From assembly GCA_947462335.1 (NCBI GenBank), contig OX381705.1, positions 32,635,070 to 32,699,069 on the forward strand: a stretch of DNA of 64,000 bases. Direction: 5' to 3'. Positions 1 through 10,569 of the stretch are shown here, one piece after another. The translations under genes were made by a program, and so were the position numbers. The stretch comes from Harmothoe impar (Eukaryota > Annelida > Polychaeta > Phyllodocida > Polynoidae). The number at the start of each line of letters is the position of its first letter. The stretch's first letter is position 1. Below the pieces are notes generated by a model. That model saw only the letters and a list, made by a program, of their open reading frames with translations, was not told where the DNA came from and ran no database searches.

Positions 1-1340
1 ACCTGCTAGTTCATATGTCAAACTCGTTATCTAGGCAGGCTTTCTGACACTGACAGGGATAATGGGTCTTATTGATTCTGAAAATGAGACCCGTATCCAC
101 AGTCATGGTCACTTTATTATATCTTAAAGGGTCAACTCATGTGAATTGAACCACTTTATATAGGCCAGTTCTATTAGGTGAAGATGAGCATTCTAAATAG
201 TATCCCTCTCCTTCCCTACATATCCATGGTTTCCATGCATACCCCTTGCCTTCATGCTTACTCCGAGCTGGACTTCCCAGGAAACCCTCTCCACTTCAAC
301 AGTCACTCAGCCACCCTATACATTCCGTGTTTATGTGATAGGCTCCGGCAGTAGGACTGGGGAAGAGACACTAATAAAACTGATCGATGGGAATCTCTTT
401 AGGATAAGGACGCCTAACGCGATACTCATTTAGGATATTGAACTTAGAGGCGAGTCTTTGGCTAAGTCGGAGGCCTGACGTATTGCCGAGGTAAGCGCCC
501 GCATCATAAATATCGGGTGGCCTAAGGCACTTAGCATGCCGCCACATCCCCCAGATACACATCCAGGCTTAATTTGCTATGACGCCCACGGATCGTAAAT
601 GCTATGCCTAATCATCATCAACCAAAGCTAAGGTAACTAAATTTAAAAAAAAAGAGCTGACATCAACTTGCAGAAGCTTGGTCGAAACTGTATGCTATAC
701 ATGACCAACACCCCAGTGGGTGGGTGGGTGGGCGTAACATTAGTGCAATAATGACGTCTACGACTTCTACTACAGACGTTAGGATATCTAGTTATGTTAA
801 AATATCTAAATTTGGTTTAGAATTATAGCGTATTTACAGAGATGTGCCGGTATATAGTGTGCTTTTACATCGCCGCACTGGAGGCGTTGCCGCTGATATA
901 TGGGTAATTTACAGGTAATATACAGTAATGGCACCTGTGATATATAGACAATATATAACGGCATAGCCTGGCTTAAATTGACAATTTACCATACGCGGAT
1001 ATAATATGACTTTCCCCGTACTATCATGATACATCATATCTAAGTAATGGGTTTCAGGCGTGGCTATTTTCCCAAAAAAAACTGGTGGGTAATATTTACG
1101 CCCTCGTCCAGTATAACGCACCCAATATTGACACCTCACTCTTGAGGTCCACATTATAATTAAATGAAATACGGTATGTTAATACCCCAGGAATATCAAA
1201 TATGAGGCAGGGACAGCGCGTGCTATTGGTCTGATTAAATGGATATACTAAGGGCTTACTGTGCATGTATATGTTTATGAGGCAAAGAGTGAGTGGTATA
1301 TAGAGATGTGGGTTCATATCAGATGACGATGCAAACCGGG
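1..1340. other. AT-rich gene-free stretch
   Basis: I see no gene, RNA or mobile element here that I can support. Open frames on the minus strand (371-562, 909-1154, 1096-1317) show no recognisable protein character and no clear splice sites. A short run of TGGG units lies near 717-732. The stretch ends at the start of the 58-bp minisatellite. Confidence 0.5.
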
Positions 1341-1363
1341 CTGCTCCATCAGCTCTATAGGCC

Positions 1364-1947
1364 TATGTATGAGTAGTACATGGAGAGTGGGGTTATCATT
1401 AGAGCAGGCCCCACACACATACATGTATGAGTAGTACATGGAGAATGGGGTTATCATCAGAGCAGGGCCCCACACACATACATGTATGAGTAGTACATGG
1501 AGAGTGGGGTTATCATTAGAGCAGGCCCCACACACATACATGTATGAGTAGTACATGGAGAGTGGGATATCATCAGAGCAGGGCCCCACACACAAACATG
1601 TATGAGTAGTACATGGAGAGTGGGGTTATCATTAGAGCAGGCCCCACACACATACATGTATGAGTAGTACATGGAGAGTGGGATATCATCAGAGCAGGGC
1701 CCCACACACATACATGTATGAGTAGTACATGGAGAGTGGGGTTATCATTAGAGCAGGCCCCACACACATACATGTATGAGTAGTACATGGAGAGTGGGGT
1801 TATCATTAGAGCAGGGTCCCATACACATACATGTATGAGTAGTACATGGAGAGTGGGGTTATCATCAGAGCAGGGCCCCACACACATACATGTATGAGTA
1901 GTACATGGAGAGTGGGGTTATCATTAGAGCAGGGCCCCACGCTCACT
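1364..1947. repeat. Minisatellite, 58-59 bp unit, about 10 copies
   Basis: Units start with CATGTATGAGTAGTACATGG at about 1422, 1481, 1539, 1597, 1655, 1713, 1771, 1830 and 1889, with a partial first unit near 1364 and a degenerate last one near 1948. Spacing is 58 or 59 bp. Units fall into two alternating subtypes (GGGGTTATCATTAGAGCAGG and GGGATATCATCAGAGCAGGG), which suggests expansion partly by dimers. Overlapping minus-strand open frames across it (1314-1595, 1457-1711, 1573-1887) repeat the same peptide and are by-products of the repeat. Confidence 0.95.
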
Positions 1948-1974
1948 GATGTGTAAGTAGCACATGGAAATGAC

Positions 1975-2440
1975 AATTCTCAGTATAATGATAGGTAATG
2001 GCCCGTTCTTGTCTATCTTCTGAGACTGAGTAAAAAATACCTGCGATAAAATTGAAATGTTGAAAGTTAAGAGGATTCATATGAAATTGTGTACCAAGAC
2101 CAGGAATACGTATTGGTGACTCGGTCGACTTATTTGTACACGAGATCGCGATTTACAACTCTTCATTACAGCTTGAAATTAAAAGGTATGATCAATACCC
2201 AAATAAGCTACACTAACATGACACTATTTCCTTAATCATAATAAAATATTATGAGTATGATACCCGGGCAAGGTTATCTTGAGGAACACTAACATTTTAA
2301 TGGAACTCGTTTATTAATGGCGTTACACACTCAAATTAGTCCTTATTATGGTATTGCACCGACCTATCTCAGTATCTGGTGATTGCTAAGAGAAAAGCTA
2401 TTTTCTCTTACAAGTAATCACTGGGGATAGACCTGCTGGC
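1975..2440. other. AT-rich gene-free stretch
   Basis: Nothing supportable was seen. It separates the minisatellite from the GC-rich block that starts near 2440. Confidence 0.4.
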
Positions 2441-3200
2441 ACTTACACCCCGTGAGTATAACTACAAGGGTATTGCCTGAGAGCGAGCTGGTGAGCCCCA
2501 GGATTTGTACACGCGGCTTTTATTGAAGCCACCGACTGTGATTTCATTAAATATTCAGCCCTGCCTACCCCTTCCCTCCGGCTGACAGAGCGGGCCACTA
2601 GCAAGGGGACTGATCCACCCCCCTTCTCCATTCTCCCCCCACACACACACCCTTCCTGACCCTGTGGCCGCCTACATCATGACAAATGAAAGGTCGAGCA
2701 GGGATCTGGCCCTTTCCGCCCTACCGTCCGCCGCCCATGTCTTAGCTGGCGGCTGCCTGGGGCGTGGATCATGTCAGCTTTATATGGGGGAGAGGGGAGT
2801 ATGTAGAATACCGCTAGAGGCCCTCCCCGACCCCTCCCACCTGCTCATTCCCCGTCTACATACCGTCCATAACCCGTCTAGATCCATCCATCCACACCCA
2901 CCTGGTCTGCCACCTGCCCACCTTTATGCACCACACCCCAGCAGCATATACACCCCATCCTTCCACCTCCACCCGTACCCCGCCCCCGGGCTGTATATAC
3001 ACGGACGGCAGCGGCCGGACGTCGCTGGCCGTACGTTGTTACCGGGCCGGCACACACGGGACGTTAACGTGGGAACAAACACGTGAAGTGGCTGGAGTGA
3101 CAGGTGATATCCTGGAGGATTGGGTCCACTGCCGGCCGGAGGTGGCAGGGGATTGGCTGCACAAGGACCACCAACTGGCCGGTCCCCAGTGATGGCCGTT
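2440..3200. other. GC-rich, CpG-containing block
   Basis: This block is markedly richer in G+C than its surroundings and carries several CpG-containing runs, for example around 2985-3060. A TATA-like string (CTTTATATGG) lies near 2780. Two overlapping plus-strand frames (2664-3086, 2926-3192) are Pro/His-rich and look compositional rather than conserved. It could be a CpG island or promoter-proximal DNA. I see no convincing exon. Confidence 0.35.
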
Positions 3201-5480
3201 TCACTGCCTGCCTATACCACTTACCATGTACAGTGAACAGGTGCAGCAGTGCACGGGGAACAATTAAATGTTGTTGGTGATATCGTTGAATTGAGAGAAA
3301 TATATCAGAATATCTGAGAGAGGTGCCACTGGAGAGTCAGAGTAGAATTAATATCTATGAGTGTGATCTCATTAGTAATGATACTAAGGCGTGTGGGAAC
3401 TGCCAAAATCAGGACACTTGCCCGTCACTGACCTACGTCTTGATGCCATTTATTGTAATTTCACACAATAATGACCAGGCCAGTGAAAAGGGGTATCTAG
3501 GGGGAATTCATAATTAAAGTTCATGTCTAGATCTTTAAAATGGGATATCATATGCTAAGATGCTACTGGTAGTTTTGTTGGAATCACATCTCAAACATAA
3601 GTCGTTATGTGTAATTCAAAACGATAAATATGCCCTAAATGCCCTGAATCCCATAATAAATACTAAAATACAGTAAAAAATCAGATTTATCAAAAATGAC
3701 CTTCAAAAGTCGGACTTTTTAGTCTAGATGTGCGTGACCTATAGGTATAGGTGCCTATTCGCATATGATATCTGTCAACAGAGACCTGTACAACAGACTG
3801 GTTAACATATGGCCTAGGCCGATATTTCCTCACCTCAGCAGCAGCTGAATAGTATTTATCATTTACGATACGAGCGAAATTGAAGGTTCGATTGTCACGA
3901 CTAATGGGTATTTCCTGCTCATGGTTTATAATGTTCTATATATAGAGTTACCCATTGTAACCCCACAAACAGTCCATACAAGTCATACAAACCCGCCTTT
4001 TATTGGATACAAACAGTGACAAATCCCTTTATTGCAGGGATATATATACATTGTGCTGGTACCACTTTCACTCTTTTATTTAAAATTCAAAATTCTACGA
4101 TAAAACTGAGGACCTACAGTTTAGTGTTCACCTTTAATCATCTAGTATCACATCTAGTATGACCCTCTAACGTTTATACATCCAATACAAAGAGACGATG
4201 CCGCTAGCCTATATTCTTATCACCAAACCCCTTGCAGCTAACCCCTATAATACCGAGGCTTCGACCGTGTACCCCAATTTCCCCCTTTCCTCGCCTGCCT
4301 CTGGCGGCCAATACTAAAGCAGTATTTGCGTCCCTCGGCACCAGTTCTGTAAAGATTGGAGTAAAAACTGGGCCCTCTCAGGATATTTATTGGGTCGAAG
4401 GTCGGCCCTGAACCCGAAGGGGCGCGAGACGGACGCAAAGCTTTACATAAACAAGCTGCGATATCATAAAGCAGGCAGGGACTGAACCTGGCAAAGGAGT
4501 CCTCTAAGACAATGCTGTGTGCGAAATGACAGTACATAGCACAAGCAGTATTGTGTCTATGGACAGGTCTGACGGGGAGATCTGATGGAAAGGACGTACA
4601 TTGTAGGATAATTTAAAAGATATGCAATCCGCAGAGGCTTTGACGCTGTGTAGAAATGGAGATTTGGAAAGTGAATTCTCCATTCTGTTTCCTGCGGCTG
4701 CAGCTCGTGGATGATAAATAACTAATGTGCCTAGCTGTAGGGTTCAGAATATTGCATATCTGTAGAGTATAAGGGACTATGGATTAACTGGGTTGTAGAT
4801 GTCAGGTTTATCACCCAATGCAACGTTTCCACATTAAAAACATGTCCCTTCCCCAGATCCCCCTGGGGTATCAACAGATTACCATCAATTTCCCGCTTCT
4901 ACACACTGTAAATAGTTGGTGGCATTGTTTGTAGGTATACCGTAGAATCTGCTGTAGGTGAACAGTTTATTGTAGATGCACGGTAGGATATACTGTAAAG
5001 CTACAGTAGATGCTGCAAAGCTACAGTCTATTCTACTATATACCTACATTTACTATCTGCCGTGCAGAGTACGTTCATTCCTAAATCCGACCACAGTAGA
5101 GGGAGCTTGACTGTATTTATATGGGTATTTTAACCTTTAAAAGAATAAGAAGATATATGCTAAGTGGTGAGGAAGCACATTTCATTATATACACCCTTCC
5201 CATCACATGGATGGAAGGGGGGGGGCAAATAATAGAGTTCGATTTGAAGAATCATTATGGGAACGTGCATGGTTGAAAGACCCCACGGACCCATCCCAGA
5301 CTACTAAATCTGAATAACAAGTTGACACTTCCTTCGTCGGACAGCTCTGTCTAATCCCGAGGGGAATCTAAGGAAATTCACCAGACTCAAATCCCAGTGC
5401 TGAGAGATAGGCGTTATCGGCATTTACTCTCTATCTTTTCTGCCTACATCATCTCGCCCACATTTCAGATGGTGATAGGC
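3200..5480. other. Gene-free stretch with short palindromic AT-rich motifs
   Basis: No gene is supported. Around 4935-5065 there is a cluster of related short words (CTGTAAAGCTACAGTAGAT and relatives) that can fold back on one another, with similar words near 36025-36125. This may be a decayed inverted-repeat element. The 99-codon minus frame at 4238-4537 has no recognisable domain. Confidence 0.35.
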
Positions 5481-5720
5481 AAAGAGTTCATACACTCTAA
5501 GAACAGTGTGTTGTAGGAACATGCTTAAAGAGTAACACACATAAATTTGCAACACACTTTGAGATTTAACACACTTATGAATTGTAACACACTTTTTGTC
5601 AACTCACTTACCTGCTTACACACTTGTGGTCAGAGAGGTGTGTGTCATATACAAAAGGGGGCAGCAGCAGTAAATGTCTATCATGCACCTATGCTACATT
5701 CTTACAGCCATATAGTAGCT

Positions 5721-5795
5721 GTCACAGTGGCTCAGTAGGCAAGTCTTTGGACTGAGAACTTAAAGATCCCTGGCTCGATTCCCAATGGGGCTCAC
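5721..5795 (+). repeat. tRNA-derived SINE head
   Basis: A box-A-like string (TGGCTCAGTAGG, 5728-5739) and a box-B-like string (GGCTCGATTCC, 5772-5782) have the spacing of an internal RNA polymerase III promoter. The flanking bases do not form a proper acceptor stem, so this looks like a SINE 5' region rather than a working tRNA gene. Confidence 0.55.
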
Positions 5796-6424
5796 TGTCA
5801 AATGGAAATGTTTATTTTCTAAGAAGGACCATAATATTTTAGCCCCCCCCCTCAAGAAGGGTCAAATTTCTTTTCCACCTCAGGAGAGGTTGAACTGTTT
5901 TACAACCCCCTCCCCAACCAATCCCCTCTACTACAATGAAAGATATAACACCTATTTAATAGGGGTTAATTTGCAATGAGATACATACAAAAACTGTATT
6001 ATTTGAATCTCATTGAATGAGCAAACTCACTCAATCCATATTGGAAATAGATGGGAAGGTTTTTCTCTTCAACTATACACACATGTTCTTTGCGTAAACC
6101 AAATAACCATCACATGTAAGATCTTATTAGAGGTTCTGCAAGGCTGTAAAGGGCATATTAATAGCTGATTAACTATTGTCTTTATAATAGATATCAAGCC
6201 CTGCAAATTATGTTATTATTAGTCAGTGCAATGGCATCCCTCAATAAGGGCGGTCTTTGTATTGTCTAAGAACCACTTCATGTCATAACATATTAATCCC
6301 CAAGGTAAGTTATATAGCTTACTGGTAACTGGTAAGAAGTTGTGTGATCTTTGAGAATACTTTGTGTCTCTTCACTGTTGTGTGTTCTGGTACCTATTTG
6401 AGGGGGGAATACACCATGATTGTA

Positions 6425-6620
6425 CAAGGAGATTTGGTGGCCTAGTGAGCAAGTCACTGGACAAGTGTGTGAGAGGTCCTGGGTTCGATCCCGAGAGAAG
6501 ACCTGGCACCAAATCTTCCCAAGTGAAACAAGTTGTCCTGACAAGAGTCGCGTCTGTAAGTGTCGGTAGACAGACTGCGGTGAACCTTCAGTGTACTGGT
6601 CTCCCATGAGACTTGCACCG
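6425..6620 (+). repeat. tRNA-derived SINE head with possible body
   Basis: Box A (TGGCCTAGTGAG, 6438-6449) and box B (GGTTCGATCCC, near 6482-6492) are clear. No acceptor stem pairs across the unit, and non-tRNA sequence follows directly, as in SINEs. The body may run on toward 6900, but I cannot place its 3' end. Confidence 0.55.
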
Positions 6621-7089
6621 ATCCGCTTCAACCCGTAGAAGCATAATACACTTGCGACTGGTAAAGAGATAGCAGATATCAGTGTTGACGAAGGTGGTCC
6701 TAGCCGGGAGGGGAAAAGGCTGCAATGGACCACTGGAGACACTGAGAAAAGGTTGTGAGAGCAGCCATCCCACGCTATCTGACGGTGGTACGGTCATGAC
6801 ACATTGCGCCACAGTCACCAGTTGGTTATCAGGTGTGTCAGTTTCGCCAGGGTCAGAAGCTAGGATGTGTTCACAGTGGTTGACTAAGACTTGTTTACTG
6901 TCAATACAAACTCAGTTTTGATATAATCTTCTATTCCCACTTTTACTGTGAGCGGTTCAATAAGCACTTTTCCTTTAAAAGTGATACACACAGTATATGC
7001 ACAGTATGAACATGAATAGCCCTAACAAGAAATTAAATAAATCTATACTAATTTAACTCTTAACCCATGTAGAAAGTAATCATACTTAA

Positions 7090-7161
7090 CCCCTTCCACG
7101 CGGTAAGCCAATATATTGCACAAAATTGCATTGAGTTACAAGAAACCCAGTGGTGAAGGGG
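7090..7161. mobile_element. 72-bp TTAA-flanked MITE
   Basis: Short inverted termini (CCCCTTCCAC on the left, CCCCTTCACCAC read inward on the right) are flanked by TTAA at 7086-7089 and 7162-7165. This is the target duplication of piggyBac-type and Kolobok-type elements. It has no coding capacity and is nested inside the larger CACTCTAA element. Confidence 0.6.
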
Positions 7162-7182
7162 TTAATATTGAGAAAAAAATAT

Positions 7183-7255
7183 TTGTCAAGGGATTCGAAC
7201 CTGCATGGACAGGACTTATGTGCCAGCACCTAGACAACTCAGCCACGGCACCTGA
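7183..7255 (-). repeat. tRNA-derived SINE head (reverse)
   Basis: On the minus strand a box-A-like string (CGTGGCTGAG, 7239-7248) and box B (GGTTCGAATCC, 7191-7201) are present. Ends TGTCA and TGACA can pair, but the cloverleaf is not complete. A degenerate tRNA gene is the alternative. Confidence 0.5.
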
Positions 7256-8065
7256 CATACTCTGTGAGGTGTAGAACAGCTATTTTAATCCCCACCTCCT
7301 CAATACCATGGCTTTGTACACCAACACACTATTTAGATTCAACACACTTTTGCCAAAAGTGTGTCGTGTGTTACCAAAGAAAAGTGTGTTAAAAGTGGCT
7401 TCAGAAAAGTGTGTTGAAAAGTGTGTAAACGTAACACACTGTTTTTAGAGTGTAGAGAAAAGGGTGAGAGTCACTGGCGCCAAGAAGACCATCTTTTGAC
7501 ACTGTATATCACTACTTGACCCTTAGAAGGCCGTTGTCTTAGGGCTTAAGACTTTATCAACATTCGAATTATCAAGGGGGTGTTGAGAAGTTGCATATTT
7601 ACCGTAAAAGCGTGGGTTTCAATGAAGAATTAGAGTAAATCACATTTTTAGTAGAATAAAAACTGAGCCACTTTTTCATGTGCATGAGCATGCATAGGAT
7701 ATCATCTGGTCAAGATGCACCTCCCATAAGCTCTCTCCATCCACCTGCCTGCCACCACATTAGAACAAATATCAAGAGCGCTAATCGCAGTATTGGCAGG
7801 GGTTCTTGGATCCGGGCATATTGCTCATTCCTGCTTCTGCACCACCAACGACGTGGTGGCAGTTTGTAGATCAATTCGGCAATGAAAGGTTTCACCCTTC
7901 CCCTACCCCGCCCCCCACACGTGCACCCCTTAGTAATTGACTGGGGGGACCAATGGCCCACCCACCAACTATGTCAAGCCCATGTCCTTTGCAGGGTCAG
8001 TCGACAGGACTACACCAAAGGGACTGACTTCGAAATAGGGGTAACCAGTCGGTTATATTTATGGG

Positions 8066-8646
8066 TGATTGGGGATCAAACAAACCCACTGCACTGTGCT
8101 GGGAACAGGCAAGAGGGTCATTCCAGGTAAAACCAGCCAGTGGGGATCAGACAGTGCTATATATGGGTGATTGGTACCAATTGAGGGTAAATATGGGGAT
8201 AAATACACAGCTGTACTCAGTGTGTGTATAACCATCAAATCTCACTAGGTAGTTATATATATCCAAAATGGTTACCAAAGGTAGATAACTCATGTCTCTG
8301 GTACATGAGCTTAATGGAGTTGGTAGAGGTAACTGACCCCAGTCTACAGTAACCTTATCCTTGATAACTTCCTCCCTATCTTCTGTCAGCCCATCTGGGT
8401 CTATAGTCAGTCCTTTAGCTGCAGCAGCCTTACACAGCTCTATGAGTGGAGCTTTTGTAAGTTTCGACACAGTCACACCATGTGCCTTAAGATGTGCCTG
8501 TAACTCTTTCACAGAGTGAGAGCTCCACATTCTGTCCAGTTCTGCCATGGTTTAGAAGTGATCCCCATGCACTGGCTGATTTTACCTGCACTGACCCTAC
8601 TGACTGCACCCAGCACAGGGCACTGCGTTTGTTTGATCCCTAATCA
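8066..8646. mobile_element. Mini-element with 84/88-bp inverted repeats around a SAP-domain exon
   Basis: The segment 8066-8149 is repeated in inverse orientation at 8559-8646 with scattered mismatches and small indels. Shared words include GGGATCAAACAAAC, CTGTGCTGGG and CAGCCAGTG. The interior is almost entirely the minus-strand SAP-domain exon at 8246-8548. This is the expected shape of an internal-deletion derivative of a larger autonomous transposon that kept its ends and its first coding exon. No clean target duplication is visible. Confidence 0.7.
8246..8548 (-). pseudogene. First exon of a SAP-domain, transposon-associated protein (fragment)
   Basis: The exon starts at a true ATG (8546-8548) with MAELDRMWSSHSVKELQAHL. 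Residues about 9-45 match the helix-turn-helix spacing of a SAP DNA-binding domain (SVKELQAHLKAHGV..., then LIELCKAA). After a linker the exon ends with DMSYLPLVTILDIYNYL, a block I associate with metazoan transposon-like proteins that also carry SWIM zinc-finger or YqaJ nuclease regions. A donor-like GTGAGA follows at 8245, leaving 101 complete codons. No downstream exon is present inside the element, so the gene is broken. The family assignment rests on the motif pattern only, without a database search. Confidence 0.55.
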
Positions 8647-8649
8647 GCT

Positions 8650-9480
8650 GTAAATAGAACAACTGGACAACCCTATTGAATTTTGTCACGCATATCGGTC
8701 ACTGCAATGGTTCATGGAGAGCCTGAAGCCCAAGGCCAGTAATATTGCAACCGACCTTTATTGCACACCCTACAAACTCCAACCACTGGCGCTGTTTCCG
8801 CGTGCCATGATGGTGGTGCATGAACGATCGTCTCCCTGCTTGGCGACCCCCGCGGTGCCAGGCTCCTGTTATCTGTTGAAAATTGAGACTTCATCCGCAG
8901 ATGATGGAAACATTCGGGGCAGGATCCAAATTGCCTCCGGGTGCTCTTAAACCCACTGTTTACGACTTTGCAAACCGCTCCCACGTTTCCCACCGGCAAT
9001 CCAGCGATTCTGAAGCAGGAGCGAGGCAGACGAGTCACCTTCAGGATACGACCATGCACAATGCTGATGGTTCTCCCATTGCTGGATTTCATGTGAGTTT
9101 CTTTTCTAAGTCTGGTTATCTGTAGCATGACTGACTGCAGCCCGGAAAGCAAAGTAAATACATGCACAGCCAATTTGACACTGACAACATTAAACCAGCG
9201 GCCGGAAGTGGGACCAGGTCCCGGCACTGGGTCGTAATGGAGGGCGTGTGTGCACAAATGGTGTAAGGAAGTAGGTAGAAATCAAGTAATGTGTGCTCTA
9301 ATGACCAGATAGGCTATCAGATAACAGCCTCTCCTCCTGCAGTACAGGGATCGATGGGCTGTTGCCCCTCTGCTCACCTTTTTCCCAGAGGACCAATGAA
9401 TTAGATTATTATGGAAATGCAACGCCCCTCTTGCCCTGCATTTTCCAAATGGTCTTGAAAGCTTAATCATATCAATTTAC
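8650..9480. other. Open but unassigned stretch
   Basis: Three overlapping frames are open here, the longest on the minus strand at 8712-9257 (181 codons). None has a recognisable domain. A donor-like CAT/GTGAGT occurs on the plus strand near 9089-9096. Dense moderate-GC, non-repetitive sequence open in several frames could be conserved non-coding DNA as easily as an exon. Confidence 0.25.
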
Positions 9481-9960
9481 AGATATTCGGCTGGGAAACA
9501 TAAAAGTGCCACAATGAAAGAGTCTGTTATTCTCATTGAGGCAATAACTTGCGATTTGTTGCTGGGAAACATAATCATTAGAAAGGACTCAGGCCCGCTC
9601 CTAAATTCCATCAGCCGATGTTTTATTTAATTTATAGAATGCGGGTTGGGGATACAGCCATCTTTTTGTGCAATTCATTACCAAAGCCTCCGTCCTGCGA
9701 AACATCCACAAGTAATAGACTGCTGTCCAAGGTAATCTCTTCTAATTTTCTAGACTGATTCTGGAATTCATTACACACGCCCATGTCGCTGAGACAAAAC
9801 AGTTACTTGATTGCTCACGCTTTATTGAAGTAGTGCCTGTTGGAGTCATTTCCGGAGGCCAATCCCCTACCGATCAGGTGCGACGTATCGATTGTTTTGC
9901 ATGCAAATGGCATCCAATGTGAATAATGCATTGCAAGTGTTGTCTTTTAATCATACCTGT
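9480..9960. promoter_or_regulatory. Candidate conserved non-coding element
   Basis: This stretch is non-repetitive and AT-rich with homeodomain-like cores (ATTTAATTTAT, CTAATTTTC), ATGCAAAT-type words near 9900 (GCATGCAAATGG) and no open frame. It resembles enhancer-type conserved DNA. The call rests on texture alone, and cross-species alignment would decide it. Confidence 0.25.
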
Positions 9961-10416
9961 GGATTTTTCTTAACCATCACTCACTGTCCTCTCAGTCGAA
10001 AAGCAATAAATGACTGCCCGTGCCCTTTTTTTCTCTAGTGGGAAAAGCAGCAAATTTCTTGTTGTGGTGATTGAAATTTCCCATGCAATACAGTAATGGC
10101 CGATGATTATGCAGAGCAGATTTATCACAATCAGAACATGCAGACGGGGCCTTGTAGGAGGGGAATTTGGTATTAATTGACCTATCATGTTGGAGTCACG
10201 ACTCCCATTCCCCGGTGGGTTGCCCGTTAACACAGTTCCCGGAGGCGGCTTTGGTAATTCAGTGGAGGAACCCACGACCCCGGCCGTGTTAGAGCGCCTC
10301 TTTATTTCCCCTCACCCTGTCGGATAATCAACTATATTATATCGGCCCCGCCGTGCTCATTAACCACCCCACCTTCATCATGTTAATCCGGTTATTTGCC
10401 ACCCTATTGGGGCGCC

Positions 10417-10564
10417 GAGCTGCTCCTGGAGCTGCTCACTGAGCAGCTCACAGCATACTCCATTTTCCAGCTCTAGACCCTCCAAATGAGACCCTCTCCC
10501 CATTGGGAGAAGACTACGCTTCACCATTGACACGAGCTGCTCCCGAGCTACTCCTGAGCTACTC
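10417..10564. promoter_or_regulatory. Cluster of GAGCTGCTC motifs, 11-12 bp spacing
   Basis: Exact GAGCTGCTC or GAGCAGCTC copies start at 10417, 10429 and 10441, each 12 bp from the next. A second group has one exact copy at 10534 and two GAGCTACTC variants at 10545 and 10556, 11 bp apart. The regular spacing places successive sites close to one DNA helical turn apart. The function is unknown; a protein-binding array is the simplest reading. Confidence 0.5.
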
Positions 10565-10569
10565 CATAG

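Larger units (their letters stand above)
5493..7452. mobile_element. Composite DNA element with CACTCTAA termini
   Basis: The left end reads CACTCTAAGAACAGTGTGTT. The right end is its inverse with one mismatch (CACTCTAAAAACAGTGTGTT read inward). Both are flanked by TA (5491-5492 and 7453-7454), so a TA target duplication is possible. The subterminal regions are rich in repeated AACACAC words (about 5537-5630 and 7323-7440), a frequent pattern for transposase-binding arrays. The 1.96 kb interior encodes no transposase. It contains three tRNA-like SINE heads and a 72-bp TTAA element, so it is a non-autonomous element loaded with later insertions. The superfamily is not certain. Confidence 0.75.

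Noticed and set aside
1314..1887. Overlapping minus-strand frames encoding a repeated MYYSYMYVCGAC-type peptide
   Set aside because: They are translations of the 58-bp minisatellite in successive frames; there is no independent sign of coding.
1364..1947. CRISPR-like array
   Set aside because: There are no unique spacers between short repeats; the units are contiguous minisatellite copies in an animal genome.
2664..3192. Pro/His-rich plus-strand genes
   Set aside because: Composition follows the C-rich DNA, and the two frames overlap with no recognised family.
6425..6495. A functional tRNA gene
   Set aside because: Box A and box B are present, but the ends do not pair as an acceptor stem and no clear anticodon arm forms; a SINE head fits better.
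7183..7255. A reverse-strand tRNA gene
   Set aside because: Only five terminal bases pair, and the D-arm and anticodon-arm geometry is not convincing.
8712..9257. A 181-codon minus-strand gene
   Set aside because: No domain, no clear splice sites, and other frames are open over the same bases; not enough to call a gene.
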